Source of the DNA: Notoacmeibacter marinus
GTDB taxonomy: Bacteria > Pseudomonadota > Alphaproteobacteria > Rhizobiales > Rhizobiaceae
DNA: 64,000 nt
Reading direction: 5' to 3'
Assembly: GCF_002238045.1 (NCBI RefSeq)
Contig: NZ_NBYO01000002.1
Span: forward strand, 124,001 to 188,000
The notes beneath the pieces were generated by a model, which saw only the letters and a program-made list of their open reading frames with translations, searched no databases and was not told the origin of the DNA. Both the position numbers and the translations under genes were made by a program. Shown here piece after piece: positions 1 through 9,182 of this stretch; position 1 is the first letter of the stretch; every line of letters begins with the position of its first letter.

Positions 1-865
1 CGCCGGCGATATTGATGCCGGACGAGCCGCCAAGGCAGAGGCCCTCTTCCTGCACCAGGTCGAAAACGATCGGCAGCGCTTCCTCATCCGGGATCCTGTA
101 GGTGAAATCGGGCGTGAAGCCCTCCAGATTAGCGGTGATGCGCCCCTGTCCGATCCCTTCCGTGATCGAGGTGCCTTCGCTCTTCAACTCGCCCTCGGTG
201 TAATAGCTGTAGAGCGCCGCGCCGCCGGGATCGGCCAGCGCCGATTTGATCTGCGGATTGTGCTCTTTCAGCCCCATCGCCGTGCCGGCGAGCGTGCCGC
301 CCGTGCCGACCGCGGCGACGAATCCGTCCACCTTGCCGTCGGTCTGCCGCCAGATTTCCTGCGCCGTGGTACGGATATGGCCATCGCGATTGGCGATATT
401 GTCGAACTGGTTGGCCCAGATCGCTCCCTTGTTGGTTTCACGCGCCAGCTTCTCGGCCAGCCTGCCGGAGACCTTTACGTAATTGTTCGGGTTCTTGTAG
501 GGCACCGCCGGCACTTCCAGCAGTTCAGCGCCGAGAAGACGCAGCGCGTCCTTCTTTTCCTGGCTCTGCGTGTCGGGAATGACGATGACCGTGCGATAGC
601 CGAGCGCCTTGGCGACCACGGTCAACCCGATGCCCGTATTGCCCGCCGTACCCTCGACGATCAGCCCGCCGGGTTGGATCAGGCCCTTCTCTTCAGCATC
701 GCGAATGATGAACAGGCCCGCCCGGTCCTTCACCGACTGGCCGGGATTGAGAAATTCCGCCTTGCCGAGAATTTCGCAGCCCGTCATCTCCGACGCCTTC
801 TTCAGGCGGATGAGCGGCGTTTCGCCTATGCAGTCGAGAACGGTGCGGTCCATCGGAATTTCCAT
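1..865 (-). CDS. cysK: Cysteine synthase A (O-acetylserine sulfhydrylase), C-terminus cut by window edge
   Basis: PLP-dependent enzyme making cysteine from O-acetylserine and sulfide in the cytoplasm. Translating the minus strand gives the fold-type II signature: SVKDRA with the PLP lysine near residue 45, the substrate loop GTAGNTG near residue 75, the phosphate-binding GTGGTLAG, and GGSSGIN just before the window ends. About 288 residues are visible of the roughly 340 usual for the family, so only the C-terminus is missing. Two in-frame ATGs (865 and 853) are possible; neither has a strong Shine-Dalgarno sequence. It is divergent from the SDR gene. Cystathionine beta-synthase-like paralogues are the main alternative. 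Confidence 0.9.
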   Translation of the reverse strand, partial: MEIPMDRTVLDCIGETPLIRLKKASEMTGCEILGKAEFLNPGQSVKDRAGLFIIRDAEEKGLIQPGGLIVEGTAGNTGIGLTVVAKALGYRTVIVIPDTQSQEKKDALRLLGAELLEVPAVPYKNPNNYVKVSGRLAEKLARETNKGAIWANQFDNIANRDGHIRTTAQEIWRQTDGKVDGFVAAVGTGGTLAGTAMGLKEHNPQIKSALADPGGAALYSYYTEGELKSEGTSITEGIGQGRITANLEGFTPDFTYRIPDEEALPIVFDLVQEEGLCLGGSSGINIAG

Positions 866-1048
866 CTGTTTTCTGTTCTTTTGCAGGATGTGCAAAGGGT
901 ATGGCTGCGGCGAGGCGAGTTCAAGCGCTGGCGTTTCGCGCCCGGCCATATCGGCGCAAAAACAGCCCTCCCATTCCACCGCTTCACGCGATAGCGCCCA
1001 GCCCTATCTGGTGCGTGCAAGATGTTTTCAAGCCGGAGCCAACCACCG

Positions 1049-1915
1049 ATGTCCCTTTATCGCGCCAGACCCAAAGACGGCCTCTGCTTCATGACCGGGG
1101 CGTCGTCCGGCATAGGCCGCGCAGCAGCGCTTGTTCTGGCGCGCAAGGGCTGGACCGTCGTGAGTGTCGCCCGGAGCGCCGACAAACTGCAGAGTCTGGC
1201 GGATGAGGCGGAAGCCCTCAGCGGACGCATCATTCCCGAGCCGTGCGACGTGACGGACGAGGAGGCGATGGCGGCGCTGATGCGGCGGGTGGTCGCCGAG
1301 CACGGGCCGATCGCGCTCGCCGTTTTCGTCGCCGGCAATTACTGGCCGGTGGTTGGCAGCGATCCCAGCCTTGAGAACATGAAGAAGACCTATCAGGTCA
1401 ATGTCTTCGGCGTGCTTCATGGTTTGGTGCCGGCCATCCTTCATATGCGCGAGCGCCGGAAGGGCCAGATCGCCATCGTCGGTTCGGTCTCGGCCTATGG
1501 CGGCCTCCCCATGGCCTCGGCCTATGGCGCATCGAAAGCGGCGCTGAACAATATGGCTGCGGCGCTGAAGTTTGATCTCGACAAGCTTAATATCCGCACG
1601 CAGATCATCAATCCCGGCTTCGTCGATACGCCATTGACCGAGCAGAACGACTTCAAGATGCCGTTCCTGATGGAGGTCGACGAGGCCGCCGAGGCGATGG
1701 TGGACGGGCTTGAGAATGGCGGTTTCGAAGTCACCTTCCCCAAATCGCTCGCCACGATCCTGAAATTTATCAACCTCTTCCCCTATGGCGTCTATTTTCC
1801 GGCCATGCGGCGCATGATGGGCTGGAAGGACAGGCGAGCGCCTGCCCCCAAGCACTTCTTTGACAGGCCGGATCGCGACGAGCGGCCGGGCGAAAACGAG
1901 ACGGCCGACAGCTAG
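1049..1915 (+). CDS. SDR family NAD(P)-dependent oxidoreductase
   Basis: Classical short-chain dehydrogenase with an N-terminal Rossmann fold. TGASSGIG binds the cofactor near residue 16 and the YGASK active-site motif (YxxxK) follows a catalytic serine in VGSVSAYGG. The family resembles 3-ketodihydrosphingosine reductase-like and general SDR proteins with a C-terminal membrane-proximal segment, but the substrate cannot be deduced. The ATG at 1049 is preferred over the earlier ATG at 1022 because GGAG lies about 10 bases upstream and the Rossmann fold begins soon after. Its stop overlaps the convergent MFS gene by four bases. Confidence 0.85.
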   Translation: MSLYRARPKDGLCFMTGASSGIGRAAALVLARKGWTVVSVARSADKLQSLADEAEALSGRIIPEPCDVTDEEAMAALMRRVVAEHGPIALAVFVAGNYWPVVGSDPSLENMKKTYQVNVFGVLHGLVPAILHMRERRKGQIAIVGSVSAYGGLPMASAYGASKAALNNMAAALKFDLDKLNIRTQIINPGFVDTPLTEQNDFKMPFLMEVDEAAEAMVDGLENGGFEVTFPKSLATILKFINLFPYGVYFPAMRRMMGWKDRRAPAPKHFFDRPDRDERPGENETADS

Positions 1916-3291
1916 GCCGGATCGGCCACGCTCTCGATGCCCCGCCGCAATTGCTGTTGGAAGGCTTCGTCGAGCGGAAAATTCCACATCAGGCCGATGG
2001 CGATCAGCTTGAAGAGGATCGGTGCCCAGCCATAGAGCGCCGCGAGAACGAACAGCGCTTGCGCATCGTTACCAGCGCCGGCTGCGGAATCGAACCCGGC
2101 GAGCTGTAACAGCGGAAAGGCGATGCCAACGCCGAGGGCGAGCGACAGCTTCGTCGCCAGAGACCATGCCGAGAAATAGAGGCCGGAGCGCTGCTCCCCG
2201 GTCGCCGCCGTGTCGATATCGATGACGTCGGCCTGGATCGACGAGGGCAGCGAGAGGTCGAAGCCGAGCGCGAGGCCAGTCAGCACCACGATGCCGATAA
2301 AGACGATCCCACCCGTCATCCCATCGAGAAACGGCACGAAAACGAACACGACGCAGGCGGCGAGCATGGCCCAGCACCAGGCGCGATGCTTGGAAAGGGT
2401 CTTGGACAATCCCAGCGCCAGTGGCACGCCCAGCACCCCGCAGGCGAAATAGAGAAAGAGGAGCGGCCCCTGCCAGTCCGGCATTCCAAGCCGTGCACCC
2501 ACGAAGAAGAGAAACAGCGTGGCCGGGATGCCATTGGCCAAACCGTTGAGGAGATAGGCGAAGATCAGCCGCAGAAAGGGTTTGTTGGCCGCCATGGCGG
2601 CGAGCCCCTCGCGCAGACTGACATTGAAGCGGCGGCTGTGTTCGCGGGGCTCCGGCACGCGGACCAGCATGATCAGACTGAAGATCACGAAGAGCGCGCC
2701 CACGCTCGTGCCCAGCACGGCCAGACCGTGCCAGCCTTCCGCGCTTTCGGCAACGCGCCCTCCATCGATGGCGAAGGGCAGCGCGATGGCCAGAAGCGTG
2801 CCGATCAGCGTGGCGCTTTCGCGAAACCCGGCAACCCGACTTCGGCCGCGATAATCGGTCGTCAGTTCCGCGCCCCATGCCGCGTAAGGCAGATAGGCAA
2901 GAGTGAAGGAGATGGCGAGCGCCGTCGCCCAACCGAACAGATAGCCGAGCCCCGCCCCTTCCGGTGGTGCAAACAGCATGTAAGCGCTGATCGCCGTTGG
3001 CAGGATCGCGAGCGACAGCGCCGTCCGACGCCGCCCGAAGGCCGGCCGGTAGCGATCCGCGGCCCAGCCGACAATGGGATCGGACACAGCGTCGATCAGG
3101 CGGACGGCCAACAGGATCGCGCCTACCGCGGCGAGCGGCAGGCCGACGACGTCGGTATAGAAGGTCGGCACCACGATGTAGAGCGGCAGCGTCAACGCCG
3201 CGAGCGGTAGGGCCGGCAGCGCGTAAATGGCAAGCAGCCGCGCGGGAAGGCGTTTGATCTGCGGTCGATGATCGGATAGCGGCTGGCTCAT
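1912..3291 (-). CDS. MFS transporter, glycoside/pentoside/hexuronide:cation symporter (MelB-like) type
   Basis: Polytopic inner-membrane transporter of about 459 residues with roughly twelve hydrophobic segments. The region around residues 45-75 (RLIDAVSDPIVGWAADR, followed by GRRR) matches the GPH/MFS_2 motif typical of MelB-type sugar:cation symporters and of related alphaproteobacterial proteins of unknown substrate. The longer open frame begins with TTG at 3300; the ATG three codons later is preferred, although no strong ribosome site is visible. It faces the SDR gene tail to tail with a 4-base overlap. The substrate is unknown. Confidence 0.8.
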   Translation of the reverse strand: MSQPLSDHRPQIKRLPARLLAIYALPALPLAALTLPLYIVVPTFYTDVVGLPLAAVGAILLAVRLIDAVSDPIVGWAADRYRPAFGRRRTALSLAILPTAISAYMLFAPPEGAGLGYLFGWATALAISFTLAYLPYAAWGAELTTDYRGRSRVAGFRESATLIGTLLAIALPFAIDGGRVAESAEGWHGLAVLGTSVGALFVIFSLIMLVRVPEPREHSRRFNVSLREGLAAMAANKPFLRLIFAYLLNGLANGIPATLFLFFVGARLGMPDWQGPLLFLYFACGVLGVPLALGLSKTLSKHRAWCWAMLAACVVFVFVPFLDGMTGGIVFIGIVVLTGLALGFDLSLPSSIQADVIDIDTAATGEQRSGLYFSAWSLATKLSLALGVGIAFPLLQLAGFDSAAGAGNDAQALFVLAALYGWAPILFKLIAIGLMWNFPLDEAFQQQLRRGIESVADPA

Positions 3292-3414
3292 GCGCTGCAA
3301 TTAGGGCTTCGCCACGGCCCGAACAGCCGCCATCACCTGCCGCCTTTTGCGATTCCCGATCAACGGGTTACGCCAACGAACCGAATCAGTTCGGCAAGCA
3401 GATGATTCAGCGCT

Positions 3415-4596
3415 TCATCCTTTGCGCGGACCTGCATCGCGGGCGAACAGATAGATCGACAAACCGACAGCCAGAATAAACGCATAGAAACCGAACACGG
3501 TCTCATAACGAATATCGGCTGGCGCTGCCGCCGCGATGCCTCCGCTCAGCCACTGAAAGACCCCTGCCCCGCCGATCGAGAAGAAGTTGATGAGGGTAAC
3601 GCCACGCCCGGTCAGTTCCACCGGCACGAAGGCCCGGCCATGGGCCATCACGACACCATAGGCCGCGCCGAAAAGGCCGACCGTGACGAAGAGCACCAAG
3701 GTGGTGAGAAGAGAAACGCCCGGAAGTACAATCAGTGCGAGAAGGGCGGCAAGTACGGCCAGATTGCCGCCGAACACTACCCATTTGCGCGTTCGAAAGA
3801 GTGTGTCGAGCGGGCCGTAGGCGATCGAGCCGATCACCATGGCGATGGCCATCGCCAGCGTGACGTGGCCGATCAGCACAGCATCGGCCTCGAAACGTTC
3901 GGCGAGATAAGGCCCGGCCCAGAGGCCGCGAATATTGGCGGCGGGACTGTAAACCACCGCAGCCATGAGGAGCACCGGCCAGAGCGCCTTGATCCTCAGC
4001 AATCGCAGCGTACCGAGAAAACCGTCCGACGGAGACGAGCCGGAAAGGCGCGGCGGGTCGCGTACCAGAACGAAAGTGAGAATGGCCGTTGCGACGGTGA
4101 CTGCCGCGAGTCCGCCCATCACCTGCCGCCAGCCATAGGCCTCCGCAGCAAGCGCCAGCGGCGTGGTTCCGACGATATTGCCGGCCGAGCCAACGCCGAT
4201 GAAGACACCGAGCAGAAGCGCAAGGCGGGCCGGGTCGAACCGTCGGGCGAACAGGACAGTCGTCGCCATCAGCACTGGCGCGCAGCCGAGGCCGAGCAGA
4301 CCCATCGCAATCACGATCATGAAAGGTTTGCTGGCCAGGGCGAAGAGGATCGCCCCGCCCCCGCCGGCCAGCAAAAGCAGAGACGATGCCGTGCGGCGCG
4401 GTCCATACCGATCGAGCGCCACGCCGACTCCAAACTGTGAGAGGGCGAAGATCACGAAGAACGCGCCCGCCGCTACCGAAAGCGCGCTGTCGGTTGCGCC
4501 GAGATCGCTTTTGAGCGCCGGTACCAGAACCGCCAGAAACGACCGGTAGAACTGCGACAGCACATAGGCTGCGCCCAGCACGGCAAGATCGAGCAT
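3415..4596 (-). CDS. MFS transporter
   Basis: Inner-membrane protein of 393 residues with about twelve transmembrane segments. It has the MFS loop 2-3 signature in degenerate form (GVALDRYGPRR near residue 60), as in nitrate/nitrite-type and YbfB-like MFS families. The start is well supported: GGAGGAGG precedes the ATG by a few bases. The substrate cannot be told from sequence. It lies between another MFS gene and ilvA on the same strand, with gaps of over 70 bases on both sides, so co-transcription is uncertain. About 115 bases separate it from the next gene downstream. Confidence 0.8.
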   Translation of the reverse strand: MLDLAVLGAAYVLSQFYRSFLAVLVPALKSDLGATDSALSVAAGAFFVIFALSQFGVGVALDRYGPRRTASSLLLLAGGGGAILFALASKPFMIVIAMGLLGLGCAPVLMATTVLFARRFDPARLALLLGVFIGVGSAGNIVGTTPLALAAEAYGWRQVMGGLAAVTVATAILTFVLVRDPPRLSGSSPSDGFLGTLRLLRIKALWPVLLMAAVVYSPAANIRGLWAGPYLAERFEADAVLIGHVTLAMAIAMVIGSIAYGPLDTLFRTRKWVVFGGNLAVLAALLALIVLPGVSLLTTLVLFVTVGLFGAAYGVVMAHGRAFVPVELTGRGVTLINFFSIGGAGVFQWLSGGIAAAAPADIRYETVFGFYAFILAVGLSIYLFARDAGPRKG

Positions 4597-4669
4597 TCGC
4601 CTCCTCCAAACGGCGGCAAACTGGCCCGTCCACAGCCCAGGCGCAACGGTTAGCCTGTCGCCCGGACAA

Positions 4670-5968
4670 TCAAATCAGAAGGTTCGCCAGAAGATCGTTG
4701 TCGGTAATGTCCTGCCACTCCCATCCGGCATCGTCGAAACGCTCGATCAGCGCTGGGAAATTCGATGCCTGGTCGGTTTCGATCCCGATCACTACCGAAC
4801 CGAAATTACGGGCGCTCTTTTTCAGATATTCGAAGCGGACGATGTCGTCCTTCGGACCGAGCAGATGCAGAAAGTCGCGCAGCGCTCCCGGCCGCTGAGG
4901 GAACCGGAAGATAAAATATTTCTTCAGCCCCTCGAAGCGCAGCGCCCGTTCCTTGACCTCCGGCAGGCGTTCGAAATCGAAATTGCCGCCCGAGGTCACG
5001 CAAAGCACAGTCTGCCCGACAAGGTCCTTTCCATCAGGACCGGCCAGATCGCCCAGCGCATCGATCGACAGCGCGCCCGCCGGCTCCAGCACGATGCCCT
5101 CGATGTTCAGCATCTCGATAATGGTGCCGCAAAGCCGGTTTTCCGGGATGGTGAGCACACTTGTGGGATCGATGTGACGCAAAGCCGCAAAGGGCAGTTC
5201 GCCGATCTCCGCCACCGCTGCGCCATCAACGAAACCGTCGATCCGCGGCAGTTTCAGCCGTTGGCCGGCTTCCAGGCTGAGCTTGAGGCTGGGCGCGCCC
5301 TCCGGTTCGCAAAGCGTGATGAGCGGCTCGAGCCCCGCCGCTTTCACGACGCCAAGAACCCCCGTCGTAAGGCCGCCGCCGCCCACCGGCAGAACCAGCC
5401 GGTCGAACGTTCGGCCCTTCGGCAACTGGTCGAGCACCTCCGTCATCACCGATCCCTGCCCCTCGATAATGTCAGCATGGTCGAACGGCGGAACCATCAG
5501 CGCGTCGTGATGGGCGGCGAAATCCTTGGCAGCGCTGTAGCACTGGTCGAAAATGTCGCCGATCAGCTCGATCTCGACGAACTCTCCGCCGAAGGCGCGT
5601 GTCTTGCCGATCTTCTGAGAAGGTGTCGTGACCGGCATGAAAACAGTGCCCTTGCGGCCGAAATGCCGGCACGCATAGGCGAAGCCCTGCGCGTGATTGC
5701 CGGCCGATGCGCAGACGAACCCACCAGCGTGCCGCAGCACCGATTTGCACATGAAATTGAACGCGCCACGCAGCTTGTAGGATCGGACGGGCGACAGATC
5801 CTCACGCTTGAGCCAGATCTCCGCGCCATAGCGTTCCGACAGATAGGCATTCTGTTGCAGCGGCGTCGGATCGAACAGTTCCCGCAACGCCTCCTGCGCC
5901 TGTCGGGAGGCGACCAGCGGATCGGTGGCGAGAAAAGCGGACTGCTGGTGCAAAACGGACCTCTCCAT
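4670..5968 (-). CDS. ilvA: Threonine ammonia-lyase (threonine dehydratase)
   Basis: PLP enzyme converting threonine to 2-oxobutanoate, the first step toward isoleucine. The catalytic lysine sits in SYKLRGA near residue 65; the glycine-rich phosphate site is GGGGLTTG and the ASAGNHAQG substrate loop is intact. After about residue 340 there is a single ACT-like regulatory region (KYFIFRFPQRPGALRDF), which makes this the short biosynthetic form of about 430 residues rather than the two-ACT E. coli form. The start at 5968 is chosen because the open frame upstream (to 6070) has no family resemblance. Divergent from trkH. Confidence 0.92.
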   Translation of the reverse strand: MERSVLHQQSAFLATDPLVASRQAQEALRELFDPTPLQQNAYLSERYGAEIWLKREDLSPVRSYKLRGAFNFMCKSVLRHAGGFVCASAGNHAQGFAYACRHFGRKGTVFMPVTTPSQKIGKTRAFGGEFVEIELIGDIFDQCYSAAKDFAAHHDALMVPPFDHADIIEGQGSVMTEVLDQLPKGRTFDRLVLPVGGGGLTTGVLGVVKAAGLEPLITLCEPEGAPSLKLSLEAGQRLKLPRIDGFVDGAAVAEIGELPFAALRHIDPTSVLTIPENRLCGTIIEMLNIEGIVLEPAGALSIDALGDLAGPDGKDLVGQTVLCVTSGGNFDFERLPEVKERALRFEGLKKYFIFRFPQRPGALRDFLHLLGPKDDIVRFEYLKKSARNFGSVVIGIETDQASNFPALIERFDDAGWEWQDITDNDLLANLLI

Positions 5969-6090
5969 GCCTGACCCGGCTATAAAATGGTATTTGTCTT
6001 CTATAGGGTTCCTGCGACCCCGGACGATCTGGCCCTCGTCATGGCAGCAGGAAGGGCCTATCGCAAGCACCTTGGGAGAAGTGAGCCAAC

Positions 6091-7548
6091 GTGACCACCT
6101 CGATTGTCCGCGCCACGCTGTTCATCGCCGCCTATTTCGCCCTTTATCTGTCCATGCTGATGCTGATCCCGGCAGCCGTGGACCTTTATGTCGGCAATCC
6201 TGACTGGCAGATCTTCGCCATTTCGGCCTTCAGCGTGGCGGGTCTGGCGCTTGCGACCATTTTCGCGACGCAGGCCCCGCCCCCGCCGCCCAGTTCGCGC
6301 CTTGCTTTTCTCGTCGTCAATGCGCTGTGGCTGACGCTGAGCCTTGTCGGCGCGTTGCCGCTTTACATGTCTTCGCTCGACATAAGCTTCATCGAAGCGC
6401 TTTTCGAAGGTGTCTCCGGCGCGACGACCACCGGTTCGACGGTGCTTGTCGGATTGGACGACCTGCCGCCCGGCCTTCTTCTTTGGCGGTCGATCCTGCA
6501 ATGGATGGGCGGCGTCGGCGTGATCGCGCTCGGCGTTTTTATTCTGCCCTACCTCAACATCGGTGGTTTCAGCTTCTTCCGCATCGAGAGTTCGGACATC
6601 GAGGACCGACCTTTTGCACGGTTTTCGACATTTTCGGTGTCGATCCTGATGATCTATACTGCGCTGACGGCACTCTGTGCGCTCTTCTACGTCATGGGCG
6701 GCATGAGCGTCTTCGACGCGGTCAATCATTCCATGACGACGCTGGCGACGGCGGGGTTCTCGACCCATGACGCCAGTTTCGGCCATTTCGCCGACCAGCC
6801 CATGCTTCTCTGGACAGCCATCGTCTTCATGATCATCGGCGGGCTGCCCTTCACGGTCCTCGTCCTCTTCGCCTTCCGCGGCCAGACCGAAGCGGCCCGC
6901 GATCCGCAGATCACGCTCTTTCTCTGCCTCATTGCCGGAGCGGCCTTCGCCGTCACGATCTGGCTCATCGTCTATCAGGACTGGTCGTTCTTCCGCGCCC
7001 TCACCCATGCGCTCTTCAACATCGTGTCGATCATCACGACAACGGGCTATGCCAGCGACGACTATACAAGCTGGGGGCCGTTTGCGGTGGTGCTGTTCTT
7101 CGCTGCCACATGGTTGGGCGGCTGCTCCGGTTCGACCTCCGGCGGCACCAAACCCTATCGCTTCCTCATTCTCTGGCAATTGTTGCGGACGGGCCTGCAA
7201 CGTCTGCTGTTTCCAAAAATTGTCACGCCGATCCGCTATGGTGGCCGTTTGGTTTCAACCGATATGCAGGCGGCCGTTCTGCTGTTTGTTTCGACTTCTC
7301 TCGTCCTCTGGATCGTTCTGTCCGTCGCTCTTGCCGCATTGGGGCTCGACCTCGTCACCGCCCTATCCGGCTCTTTGACAGCGCTGATGAATGTCGGTCC
7401 CGCATTCGGTCCGATCATCGGGCCGGCCGGCAATTTCGGAGCGCTGAGCGACGGCGCGCTTCTTGTCCTCATTTTCGGAATGCTGCTCGGCCGGCTGGAG
7501 ATTTTGACGGTTCTGGTGCTGTTCAGCCCGCTCTTCTGGCGGCGCTAG
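6091..7548 (+). CDS. trkH: TrkH family potassium uptake protein, copy 1
   Basis: Membrane subunit of a Trk-type potassium transporter. The four pore-loop filter motifs are visible in order: TTTGST, TLATAGFST, TTTGYAS, and GGCSGSTSGGTK. The length of 485 residues is normal for TrkH. It starts with GTG, with GGGAGA about a dozen bases upstream. The neighbouring gene is a close paralogue in the same orientation. No TrkA (NAD-binding gating subunit) lies in the window, so the partner must be encoded elsewhere. Divergent from ilvA over about 120 bases. Confidence 0.93.
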   Translation: MTTSIVRATLFIAAYFALYLSMLMLIPAAVDLYVGNPDWQIFAISAFSVAGLALATIFATQAPPPPPSSRLAFLVVNALWLTLSLVGALPLYMSSLDISFIEALFEGVSGATTTGSTVLVGLDDLPPGLLLWRSILQWMGGVGVIALGVFILPYLNIGGFSFFRIESSDIEDRPFARFSTFSVSILMIYTALTALCALFYVMGGMSVFDAVNHSMTTLATAGFSTHDASFGHFADQPMLLWTAIVFMIIGGLPFTVLVLFAFRGQTEAARDPQITLFLCLIAGAAFAVTIWLIVYQDWSFFRALTHALFNIVSIITTTGYASDDYTSWGPFAVVLFFAATWLGGCSGSTSGGTKPYRFLILWQLLRTGLQRLLFPKIVTPIRYGGRLVSTDMQAAVLLFVSTSLVLWIVLSVALAALGLDLVTALSGSLTALMNVGPAFGPIIGPAGNFGALSDGALLVLIFGMLLGRLEILTVLVLFSPLFWRR

Positions 7549-7714
7549 CCTACGATGAAAGCCCGCCCGGCCGTGGCGATTGCAGGCGGTAAATGGGGGA
7601 ATACTCTCATCATCGCCTGTTCAGCCTTGCCGCGCCGAACTAAACTTCAAGGTAAAAGAGGGCGCGGGACTGTCCGGTTCAGGATCGTCTCGGTCAGAGG
7701 GAGCGGACACCGCT

Positions 7715-9169
7715 TTGAATCTCGAACTCCTACGAACCGCGTTCCATATCGCGGCGCATTTCGCACTTTATCTGGCCGTGACAATGCTTCTCCCGGGAGC
7801 GGTCGACCTTTATGTCGGCAATCCCGACTGGCGGGTCTTCGCCATGACATCCTTCACCGTTGGCGGTCTCGCGCTGACTGTCATTCTCGCAACGCGTGGC
7901 CCCGCGCCGCGACCGTCGGTCCGGCTGGCCTTCCTTGTCGTCAATATTCTGTGGCTGACACTCGGCTTCGCCGGCGCGATGCCGCTCTACTTCTCATCCC
8001 TGCCGATCGATTTCGTCCACGCCCTCTTCGAAAGCGTTTCTGCAGTAACGACGACTGGCTCGACCGTTATCTCCGGCCTTGACGATCTGCCGCCCGGGCT
8101 TCTTCTCTGGCGTTCGCTCCTGCAGTGGATCGGCGGGATCGGCGTCATCGCGCTCGGCCTTTTCGTCCTGCCTTATCTGCGTCTCGGCGGCTTCTCCTAT
8201 TTCCGCATTGAAAGCTCGGACATTGAGGATCGACCCTTCGCGCGTTTTTCGACGTTCTCCGTCGCCCTTCTCGGCGTCTATTTCGGGCTGACCTTTCTGT
8301 GTGGCTTCAGCTACCTGATCGGTGGAATGAGCACATTCGACGCTGTCAACCATGCGCTTACCACCATCGCAACCGGCGGGTTCTCGACCCATGACGCCTC
8401 GTTCGGCTTTTTCGAGGACCCGTGGCTGATATGGACGGCCACGATCTTCATGGCAGTGGCGGGCCTGCCTTTCACCATTCTTGCGGTCGTCGCGTTTCGC
8501 CGACAGACCGACGCCATTCGCGACCCCCAGATCCAAACCTATTTCCTTATCCTGATCGGACTGATTGGGGTCTGCAGCATCTGGCTCATCGTCACCGACC
8601 AGTATGAGCCGTTCGATGCGGTGACGCACAGCGCGTTCAATTTCGTCTCGATCGTGACGACGACGGGTTATGCCACCGAGGATTACAGCGGTTGGGGTTC
8701 GTTGGCGCTGCTTCTCGCCTTCGCGGCCATGTGGCTCGGCGGCTGCTCTGGTTCGACGGCGGGCGGCATCAAGACCTACCGTTTCGTCATTCTCTGGCAG
8801 TCCTTCGTAAACAATCTGAAGCAGTTGCTGTTTCAGCGGATCGTCTCGCCCATCCGCTACGGCGAGCGCGTCGTCAGCAATGAGATGGAGAAGGGGGTCG
8901 CGCTGTTCATTGCGTCCTATGTCTGCATCTGGATCGTTCTCTCCATAGCCCTTGCCGCGACGGGCCTCGACATCATGACGTCCCTTTCGGGCGCCTTGAC
9001 CGCACTATCGAATGTCGGTCCGGGCCTCGGCGCATTGATCGGTCCCTCCGGCAACTTCCAGTCGCTCGGCGACGTCGCCCTTTCCATCCTCATCGTCGGT
9101 ATGGTTCTCGGAAGGTTGGAGATTGCCACGGTACTGATGCTTCTGACGCCGCTTTTCTGGCGACGCTAA
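7715..9169 (+). CDS. trkH: TrkH family potassium uptake protein, copy 2
   Basis: Second TrkH immediately downstream of the first. The two align without gaps over long stretches (for example LYVGNPDW, SSDIEDRPFARFSTFSV, GGFSTHDASFG, WLGGCSGST), so this is a tandem duplication. All four pore motifs are conserved. The open frame extends upstream to 7580, but a TTG at 7715 preceded by AGAGGGAG about 11 bases away gives a 484-residue protein, matching copy 1 (485) and its N-terminus. I therefore prefer the TTG start. The two copies may differ in ion affinity or regulation; that is inference. Confidence 0.9.
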   Translation: MNLELLRTAFHIAAHFALYLAVTMLLPGAVDLYVGNPDWRVFAMTSFTVGGLALTVILATRGPAPRPSVRLAFLVVNILWLTLGFAGAMPLYFSSLPIDFVHALFESVSAVTTTGSTVISGLDDLPPGLLLWRSLLQWIGGIGVIALGLFVLPYLRLGGFSYFRIESSDIEDRPFARFSTFSVALLGVYFGLTFLCGFSYLIGGMSTFDAVNHALTTIATGGFSTHDASFGFFEDPWLIWTATIFMAVAGLPFTILAVVAFRRQTDAIRDPQIQTYFLILIGLIGVCSIWLIVTDQYEPFDAVTHSAFNFVSIVTTTGYATEDYSGWGSLALLLAFAAMWLGGCSGSTAGGIKTYRFVILWQSFVNNLKQLLFQRIVSPIRYGERVVSNEMEKGVALFIASYVCIWIVLSIALAATGLDIMTSLSGALTALSNVGPGLGALIGPSGNFQSLGDVALSILIVGMVLGRLEIATVLMLLTPLFWRR

Positions 9170-9182
9170 CACGTCTGACGCA

